Source: an uncultured Chloroflexota bacterium (GTDB lineage Bacteria; Chloroflexota; Anaerolineae; Anaerolineales; Anaerolineaceae). Taken from it: a DNA stretch of 47,343 bases. The stretch is taken from contig CADATZ010000025.1 in NCBI GenBank assembly GCA_902791025.1, positions 1 to 47,343 on the forward strand. The letters run 5' to 3'. Positions within the stretch are counted from its first letter, which is position 1, and the number at the start of each line of letters is the position of its first letter. The notes under the pieces were generated by a model, which saw only the letters and a program-made list of their open reading frames with translations, had not been told where the DNA came from and made no database searches. Position numbers and translations under genes: made by a program. This document shows, piece after piece, positions 42,518 to 47,343 of this stretch.

Positions 42518-42674
42518 GGAGCACACGGGGACTGGCATTTTGTGTCGCGAAGCCGATACAAATGTGCCTGTCCACATGTGCGCCGCACAGCCGTGCTGCG
42601 TCAAAAGCACCGGGCCGGTTACCTGCTCTGTAAAGTGCGAGCTTCGCTCGATTAGATTCAGAGCAGGAGCTTCG
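42518..42674. repeat. type A palindrome followed by a type B hairpin
   Basis: Type A (42518-42584) has several mismatches (TTGTGTCG and CGATACAA). Type B (about 42618-42674) reads GTTACCTGCTCTGTAA, GCGAGCTTCGCTCG, AGAGCAGGAGCTTCGCCC. The two lie next to each other here, whereas at 21669 and 25583 B is nested inside A. Confidence 0.75.
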
Positions 42675-42703
42675 CCCAAGCTGCTTTAGAAAAGGGGGAA
42701 AAT

Positions 42704-43552
42704 ATGAGCAACACCCAAAAACTGATCATTTTCACAGCAATCATACTGCTTTTGTCCGCGCTGGGATCCTGCATGCTCACCGGCACCGCACGATTCGCTT
42801 TCAGCGGATTCAGGGGACCGAAAGAGACCTCGAAAACCTATGACCTGAAAGACAGCTTTAACGCCATCTCAGTAGAGACGGATACCGGCAATATCACGAT
42901 CATGCCCGCCAAGGACGGAAAGGCAAAAGTTATCCGCACCGGCAGCAACATTAACAGTTTCAGTCTCAAAACTTCCGGAAAACATCTCACGATCAGCGAC
43001 AAGGACAAACGCCTCTGGCCGTTCCGCATCGGAACCTACGCCGGGAAATCAGAGATCACCATCTACCTGCCCAAAACGACCTATCAAACCCTGCAAGTCA
43101 AATCAAACACCGGCACAACGGATCTCAGACCCGGCGGCAGCTTTGAAAATATGGATATCAAAACCGATACCGGTTCCGTCAATATCAGTTCCGTCAGCGT
43201 ATCCGATAACCTGAAGGTGAAAACAGCCACCGGAAGGATCACCCTGACAGACGTCATAGCGGAAGATCTTTCCGTCAAAAGCAACACCGGCAGCATCACC
43301 CTGCAGCATGCGCTTGCCACTGACGAGATGGAAATCAAAAGCGACACCGGCAGCGTAAATCTTGAAAGATGCGACGGTCCAAAGATCGAGATCAAGACCG
43401 ACACCGGATCCATAAAAGGGACGCTGCTGAGCGGGAAAACCTTTGACGCCAAATCCGATACCGGCAGAGTCAGCATCCCGGCATCCACCCCCGGCGGCAG
43501 CTGTAAAATCGAATCCGACACCGGCAGCATAACCATCGAGATCGAAAAATAA
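42704..43552 (+). CDS. DUF4097-family repeat protein, cell-surface or membrane-anchored
   Basis: The 282-residue protein starts with a hydrophobic anchor (KLIIFTAIILLLSALGSC) that could be a TM helix or weak lipobox ending at Cys. The rest is built from about nine ~20-residue beta repeats, each carrying a T/S-D/N-T-G turn (ETDTGNITI, KSNTGTTDL, KTDTGSVNI). They form a right-handed beta-helix-like stack. Members of this family are linked to envelope or signalling roles but no reaction is known. Upstream is type A/B repeat DNA. Confidence 0.85.
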   Translation: MSNTQKLIIFTAIILLLSALGSCMLTGTARFAFSGFRGPKETSKTYDLKDSFNAISVETDTGNITIMPAKDGKAKVIRTGSNINSFSLKTSGKHLTISDKDKRLWPFRIGTYAGKSEITIYLPKTTYQTLQVKSNTGTTDLRPGGSFENMDIKTDTGSVNISSVSVSDNLKVKTATGRITLTDVIAEDLSVKSNTGSITLQHALATDEMEIKSDTGSVNLERCDGPKIEIKTDTGSIKGTLLSGKTFDAKSDTGRVSIPASTPGGSCKIESDTGSITIEIEK

Positions 43553-43566
43553 AAATATCGATTCAT

Positions 43567-43631
43567 GCCGCACATGGGGACTGGCACGCTTGTGTCGGCT
43601 GCGCGACACAAGATGCCAGTCCCCATGTGCG
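43567..43631. repeat. palindromic repeat type A, nearly perfect
   Basis: The stem pairs GCACATGGGGACTGGCACG with its complement in CCAGTCCCCATGTGC. The inner CTTGTGTCG/CGACACAAG continues around GCTGCG. Confidence 0.9.
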
Positions 43632-43713
43632 CTATCAATAGGAAGACGAGATGAACATCTGATTTTAAGTTATGTTCGTGAAACAGGTTCTCATCGTCAT
43701 CTGGTTTAACAAC

Positions 43714-43810
43714 TGAGGGGTCGAACCTTCACACTTCGTCCCCGCCGCCTTGGACGGGGATGAACAAAACAAAAGCAGATAGGGGACGAGCCTGAAGGTC
43801 TGGCCCCGCT
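43714..43810. repeat. palindrome family C, copy 2 (degraded)
   Basis: GAGGGGTCGAACCTTCACAC, a GCCGCC/GGACGGGG middle and GCCTGAAGGTCTGGCCCC match the order of copy 1 at 27204. The stretch 43553-43906 contains no gene. It has a type A repeat first, then this copy, then fragments of GGGGACAGTTCCTGAGG. Confidence 0.6.
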
Positions 43811-43906
43811 GGCAAGTGGGTGCCGTACCCCGGGGGACAGTTCCTGAGGCCGAACAAGGCTCAGGACGATCAGTGCAAAGACGGCATCACGAACCGTCCC
43901 CGCATC

Positions 43907-44476
43907 TCAGAACCCGAAAAAAATCTTGATGCCGATAAAAATCAGGATACAGCCGCCGATGATTTGCGCGTATTTGGAGAGGCGGGTGCCGAAGGCTTTT
44001 CCGATCTCCACACCGCCGATGCAGATGACAAAGGTCACCGCACCGATGATGAGCGAACTCACCAACGCAGCGGGGAAACCATAATGAGCAATCGTGAACC
44101 CAACCGAAAGGGCATCGATCGAGGTAGCCACGCCCTGGATCATCAAATCACGGGTACTCAAGGCCGGCTTTTCTCCTTCTTCACTCCCGCGGATCCCGGA
44201 AATCAGCATCTTCCCGCCGATATAAAGCAGCAGGACCAGCGCGATCGCCGGGGTCATTTTTCGGAAGGTTTCAAAGGCTTCCGCGATCACATGCACACAG
44301 AACCAGCCGATCAGCGGCATGAGCGCCTGAAACACGCCGAAGGTCCCCGCGATCAGCAGTTCTTTGCGCCGTGACATCCGCGGTTCGTTCAGCCCGTTCA
44401 CCGCTGAGCTGGAAAAGGCATCCATGGCCAGTCCCACGCCCAGCAGAATCGATTCAAGAAAAAAAGCAAGATTCAT
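43907..44476 (-). CDS. mntP: MntP-family manganese efflux protein
   Basis: The 189-residue, six-TM protein has both conserved acidic-helix features of MntP: VGLAMDAFSSSAVNG near the start and ATSIDALSVGFTIA in the second half. It exports manganese. The start chosen is ATG 44476 (MNLAFFLESILLG); the open frame upstream is repeat-derived DNA. The upstream 200 bases contain a family D hairpin and a type A palindrome but no recognisable yybP-ykoY riboswitch. Confidence 0.93.
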   Translation of the reverse strand: MNLAFFLESILLGVGLAMDAFSSSAVNGLNEPRMSRRKELLIAGTFGVFQALMPLIGWFCVHVIAEAFETFRKMTPAIALVLLLYIGGKMLISGIRGSEEGEKPALSTRDLMIQGVATSIDALSVGFTIAHYGFPAALVSSLIIGAVTFVICIGGVEIGKAFGTRLSKYAQIIGGCILIFIGIKIFFGF

Positions 44477-44495
44477 TGTAAATCCAAAACACACA

Positions 44496-44523
44496 GGGAC
44501 TGCTGCCGAAGGCGACTGTCCCC
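44496..44523. repeat. short hairpin repeat (family D), copy 2
   Basis: GGGACTGCTGCC and GGCGACTGTCCC flank GAA, the reverse complement of the 29355-29381 unit with one change. Confidence 0.6.
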
Positions 44524-44557
44524 GATACCCCTGAGGTAACTGTTCAGAACACGAGGT

Positions 44558-44624
44558 GACGCACATGAAGACAGGCATACTTTTGTCTGCTCCACGACAC
44601 AAGATGCCAGTTTCCAAGAGCTTC
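44558..44624. repeat. palindromic repeat type A, degraded
   Basis: The left arm GACGCACATGAAGACAGGCA and right arm TGCCAGTTTCC correspond to the type A arms, and CTTTTGTC/GACACAAG replace the usual inner stem. The outer-arm sequence AACTGTTCAGAACAC precedes it. Confidence 0.75.
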
Positions 44625-44697
44625 GCTCTGAAAAGTACCACTGAGAATAACATACTTGAGCAATTTTGTCAATAATCACAAATGTAAAAATTTAGAA

Positions 44698-44726
44698 TTG
44701 CATACGACTAACGAATTCGGTATAAT
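44698..44726 (+). promoter_or_regulatory. strong sigma-70-type promoter upstream of a long hairpin
   Basis: TTGCAT (44698-44703) and TATAAT (44721-44726) are 17 bases apart. Transcription would start about 20 bases before the palindrome at 44752. Confidence 0.75.
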
Positions 44727-44751
44727 CTTAAGGAAAGCTGATTGATCATTA

Positions 44752-44814
44752 GAGTCAAAGCAACCTGTTCTGTTGACTCAAGTCTGAGTCAACGATAACA
44801 GGTCACTTTGACTC
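44752..44814 (+). ncRNA. 63-nt near-perfect palindrome, possible small RNA or leader hairpin
   Basis: Arms pair as GAGTCAAAG/CTTTGACTC, ACCTGTT/AACAGGT and TGTTGACTCA/TGAGTCAACG around AGTC, with only small internal loops. There is no T-tract, so it is not a standard terminator. It lies in the leader of the secreted esterase gene at 44949, about 130 bases ahead of its start. The sequence is unrelated to the type A repeat. Confidence 0.5.
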
Positions 44815-44837
44815 AATAACTGTTCAGAGCCCAAAGA

Positions 44838-44904
44838 GACGCACATAGGGACAAGCACACTTGTGCGGGCTGCGCCGCACATGATGCCAGTCCACACGTG
44901 CTCC
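44838..44904. repeat. palindromic repeat type A, with outer arm AACTGTTCAGAGCCC on its left
   Basis: GACGCACATAGGGACAAGCA and TGCCAGTCCACACGTGC form the stem with a few mismatches. The inner CTTGTGCGGGCTGCGCCGCA part is intact. Confidence 0.85.
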
Positions 44905-44905
44905 A

Positions 44906-44933
44906 ACACCTGACACCTGATACCTAACACTTA
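44906..44933 (-). repeat. degenerate 7-bp tandem repeat, locus 4
   Basis: Four plus-strand units (ACACCTG twice, ATACCTA, ACACTTA) directly follow the type A palindrome. The AGGAG ribosome-binding site of the next gene begins five bases after. Confidence 0.75.
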
Positions 44934-44948
44934 ATTAAGGAGAGACTG

Positions 44949-46724
44949 ATGAACCAAAAACTGATAACCTTCCTGATAACAACCCTGCTCCTGATCACCA
45001 CAGCCCTTTGCGCTGCACAGGATGGACCTGTTACCAACCTGCCGAAAATCGATATGGCAGCCTGGCAGTACAACACCGAAGACAACGTTTATTACCAGCT
45101 CGGGATCGAATACTGTGAAACACCCGCCGATAAAACGTATGAAAACCTGGCCATCTTCGTTCCCGGCGGATATTTCAACGGCACCGACAACGGAGACGGT
45201 ACCTGGACCTGCACAGTCAATACGGAAAACCATGCCGGGAACTTCACTGCGGCCACCGCTCCAATCGTGATCCCGGTCAACACACCCGGATACTCCGCTA
45301 TGGCACCGCTGACCGAATACAGCAGCGTCACTGCCTACACGAATGAAGGCTTTATCTATGTCCATGCCGGCTGCCGCGGACGTAATCACGGCGCACCCGC
45401 CGGCGTGACCGACCTCAAAGCGGCTATCCGCTATATCCGCTACACCGCGGACCTGCTTCCGGGAAACACTGAGACCATCTTTTCCTTCGGCATGAGCGGC
45501 GGCGGTGCGCAATCTGCGCTCCTTGGTGCCACCGGTGACAGTGACCTCTATACGCCCTATCTGGAAGCGATCGGCGCGGTACAGGGCGTAAGCGACGCCG
45601 TTTTCGGGTCCATGTGCTGGTGCCCGATCACCAATCTGGACAGCGCTGATGAAGCCTATGAATGGATGATGGGCATCACCCGCAGCGATCTGAGCGACGA
45701 GGAGCAGTCGATTTCCGACCAGATGGCAGCCGCTTTCGCCAGCTATATCAACCAGGCAGGATTCAGGGACTCGGAAGGGAACACCCTTACACTGGAACCA
45801 TCCACAGAAGGGATTTACCAGGCGGGCTCCTACTACGGATATCTCGTCAAAGTCATTGAACGGTCTTTGAACAATTTCATCACCGACACGATCTTCCCCT
45901 ACGATGCATCAGCCTCTCAAGGCGGCGGACGCGGCATGATGGGCGGCGGAATGGGACCCGGCGGCAGACCGGATGGCGAACGTCCCGAAGGCATGGGTGA
46001 CGGTCAGATGCCGGATTTCGGCGATTTTCCGGGACCTCAACAGGGTGAAGGGGAGACCAATTTCGAGGCAATCGACGACATCACCCGCAATCAGACTACC
46101 TCCGGCTTCAGCATCTCCGGAACATTTGAAACCATTCAGGAATACATCGACGCTATGAATGCCAACGGGGAATGGGTCAGTTACGATCCGCAGACCAGAA
46201 CCGCCACCGTCACCAGCATTGCCGGATTTGTCAAAGCCTTCAAGAGTGCGTCCAAGAACCTTGGCGCCTTTGACCAGATCGACGGCGGTCAGGGAGAAAA
46301 CACCCTTTTCGGTTATGGAGACGGCAGCGGTGCACACTTCGACACGACACTTGCCGGGATCCTCGCCAGTCTGAATTCCGAATATGCCGAGGACTACGCG
46401 AATGATCTGCAGCGGACAGACGCGCTCGGCAACACGGTTGACTATCGCCTGAACATGTACACCCCGCTGTACTACCTGCTTGAATCTGAGGAAGGCTATG
46501 AAACCAGCAATGTAGCCAAATACTGGCGCATCCGCACCGGCATCGCGCAGAGCGACTGCGCCCTTTCTACCGAGGTTGATCTGGCACTGGCGCTGGAACA
46601 GTACGAGGGTGTGGAATCTGTCGATTTCGAAACCATCTGGGCCGCCGGTCACACCAAAGCCGAACGCTCTGGTAACAGCGATACAAACTTTATCGTCTGG
46701 GTGAAATCAGTGCTGGGAAATTAG
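44949..46724 (+). CDS. secreted alpha/beta hydrolase, tannase/feruloyl-esterase-like
   Basis: The protein has 591 residues. It has a signal peptide (KLITFLITTLLLITTALCAA) and is probably exported. The nucleophile elbow is FGMSGGGAQ with Ser183, followed by LLGATGDSDLYTPYLEAIGA, an arrangement seen in bacterial subtype-B tannases. An unusual Gly/Pro/Asp-rich segment (about residues 325-370: GGGRGMMGGGMGPGGRPDG) is inserted before the C-terminal part, which carries the probable catalytic His (AAGHTKAERSGNSD). The substrate is unproven. AGGAG precedes the ATG. The stop codon falls in a heptamer array. Confidence 0.82.
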   Translation: MNQKLITFLITTLLLITTALCAAQDGPVTNLPKIDMAAWQYNTEDNVYYQLGIEYCETPADKTYENLAIFVPGGYFNGTDNGDGTWTCTVNTENHAGNFTAATAPIVIPVNTPGYSAMAPLTEYSSVTAYTNEGFIYVHAGCRGRNHGAPAGVTDLKAAIRYIRYTADLLPGNTETIFSFGMSGGGAQSALLGATGDSDLYTPYLEAIGAVQGVSDAVFGSMCWCPITNLDSADEAYEWMMGITRSDLSDEEQSISDQMAAAFASYINQAGFRDSEGNTLTLEPSTEGIYQAGSYYGYLVKVIERSLNNFITDTIFPYDASASQGGGRGMMGGGMGPGGRPDGERPEGMGDGQMPDFGDFPGPQQGEGETNFEAIDDITRNQTTSGFSISGTFETIQEYIDAMNANGEWVSYDPQTRTATVTSIAGFVKAFKSASKNLGAFDQIDGGQGENTLFGYGDGSGAHFDTTLAGILASLNSEYAEDYANDLQRTDALGNTVDYRLNMYTPLYYLLESEEGYETSNVAKYWRIRTGIAQSDCALSTEVDLALALEQYEGVESVDFETIWAAGHTKAERSGNSDTNFIVWVKSVLGN

Positions 46725-46769
46725 GAATTAGGAAGTAGGGGATAGGGGATAAGAGTTAGGAGTTAGTGA
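46721..46769 (+). repeat. degenerate 7-bp tandem repeat, locus 5 (seven units)
   Basis: Units TTAGGAA, TTAGGAA, GTAGGGG, ATAGGGG and three more run without gaps. The TAG stop of the esterase lies in the first unit. Confidence 0.85.
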
Positions 46770-47142
46770 TTGGCGCACCAGGCTGGTTCGCTCGCTCTGC
46801 AGAGTACAAATCTCGCCTGTATTTCTATACTGAGCAGGTAACAAGAGATCGACTACTGAACTGCACTTTCCCTAAAACGCCTGCACCCGAAGTCAGCGCT
46901 CCTGTGCCATGAGAGCCGTGAAACCCTGACGCTGATGCTGACGGAATGTACGCCGTCCGGCCCTGACATTCCCGAGGCACAGGAGGACTGTCTTCACGTG
47001 CTTTCCCCGGAGACCACACCTTTTCCCGTACTATACAAGCCCCGCTCCGACGCACGTGCTTCGATCGATTCAATTCGGAGCGGGAGCTTTGCCATACTTC
47101 ACTGCAGCAAATTCCCGTCCCGGTGCACGCCCGGTGCTCATT
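46770..47142. other. gene-free end region: diverged repeats and short hairpins
   Basis: The second copy of the GKAREDSP repeat lies at about 46850-47020 on the minus strand, sharing GCACGTGAAGACAGTCCT with the 19640-19875 copy. After it come two type B-like hairpins (CGCTCCG/CGGAGCG at about 47043-47078). No coding sequence is recognised here. Confidence 0.55.
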
Positions 47143-47207
47143 GCCGCATATGGGGACAGGCACGCTTGTGCGGGCTGCACCGCACAAGTTGCCAGTCCCC
47201 ATGTGCT
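47143..47207. repeat. palindromic repeat type A, last copy in the window
   Basis: GCCGCATATGGGGACAGGCA pairs with TTGCCAGTCCCCATGTGC. The inner CTTGTGCGGGCTGCACCGCA has one mismatch. A type B-like TTCGGAGCGGGAGCTTCG follows. Confidence 0.88.
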
Positions 47208-47257
47208 TCGCTTGATTGATTCGGAGCGGGAGCTTCGATCTTGGTTAAATAAAAAAA

Positions 47258-47343
47258 GTGAAGTTGGCAATTTCTTACTCTCCCAGGAGGCCGCCCTCCA
47301 AGTACCATCAGCGGACACGCGCTTGACTGCCGGGTTCGGTATG
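47258..47343 (-). rRNA. rrf: 5S ribosomal RNA, 3' part (continues beyond the window edge)
   Basis: The reverse complement reads CATACCGAACCCGGCAGTCA, then CCGCTGATGGTACTTGG and CCTCCTGGGAGAGTAAGAAA, the loop B, D and E blocks of 5S rRNA. The 3' stem (GCCAACTTCAC) ends at about 47258, followed directly by seven T on the minus strand, a terminator-like tail. About 86 of the ~117 bases are present; the rest of the rRNA operon should lie to the right, transcribed leftward. Confidence 0.95.

Noticed and set aside
44477..44653. N-terminal extension of MntP
   Set aside because: The extension is encoded by repeat DNA; the MntP family start is at 44476.
44477..44700. yybP-ykoY manganese riboswitch ahead of mntP
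   Set aside because: No matching conserved loops are visible; only a family D hairpin and a type A palindrome are present.

Overview
The window comes from an anaerobic, Gram-positive-type bacterium of moderate GC content. A Clostridia or Anaerolineae-like lineage fits best, but the taxon cannot be fixed from sequence alone. Supporting points are a T-box leader in front of valS, a 5S rRNA of bacterial type, a RelB/YafQ pair, a PD-(D/E)XK nuclease remnant of a kind common in Clostridia, small Cys-rich and YunG-like proteins familiar from Firmicutes, and DUF4157 proteins. Against a simple Gram-positive reading, there is a complete ADP-heptose pathway.

Region 1 (1-19.1 kb) is a surface-polysaccharide island that looks mosaic. 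It opens with a decayed IS3/IS150-type insertion sequence. Next comes a CDP-sugar block: rfbF, rfbG, rfbH, a split transketolase pair and a sugar epimerase/reductase, which could make a branched CDP-3,6-dideoxyhexose derivative. A GT8 glycosyltransferase follows. Then comes a tightly coupled ADP-L-glycero-D-manno-heptose block (GT9 heptosyltransferase, hldE, gmhA, gmhB, hldD). The end is very AT-rich: a polymerase-like membrane protein, a broken polymerase remnant, a Wzx flippase, a polysaccharide pyruvyl transferase and an F420-hydrogenase-beta-like Fe-S protein carrying an in-frame tetranucleotide tract. No copies of the palindromic repeat described below occur here.

Region 2 (19.1-35 kb) holds ordinary chromosomal genes, mostly on the minus strand: MBL hydrolase, DUF503, a YunG-GNAT fusion, ICMT-like methyltransferase, GNAT, metallophosphoesterase, M48 protease, alpha/beta hydrolase, carbonic anhydrase, Ogt, aldo/keto reductase, RelB/YafQ, and two paralogous DUF4157 proteins with unrelated C-termini. 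They are separated by many copies of a roughly 65-bp perfect-stem palindrome, some expanded into tandem arrays, plus rarer hairpin families and degenerate 7-bp repeats.

Region 3 (35-47.3 kb) has a frameshifted small gene and a DUF3800 gene with a convergent, promoter- and terminator-equipped small RNA candidate. It continues with a T-box-controlled valS, two secreted alpha/beta hydrolases (one with a frameshifting T7 run in its signal peptide), a DUF4097 surface protein and MntP. A strong promoter feeding a 63-nt palindrome lies before the second hydrolase. The 3' part of a 5S rRNA on the minus strand ends the window, so an rRNA operon enters from the right.

The most interesting candidates are the DUF3800-linked RNA, the dispersed palindrome family with its arrays, the 7-bp repeats that sit at gene starts and stops and inside the T-box leader, and the contingency-type tracts in surface and secreted genes.
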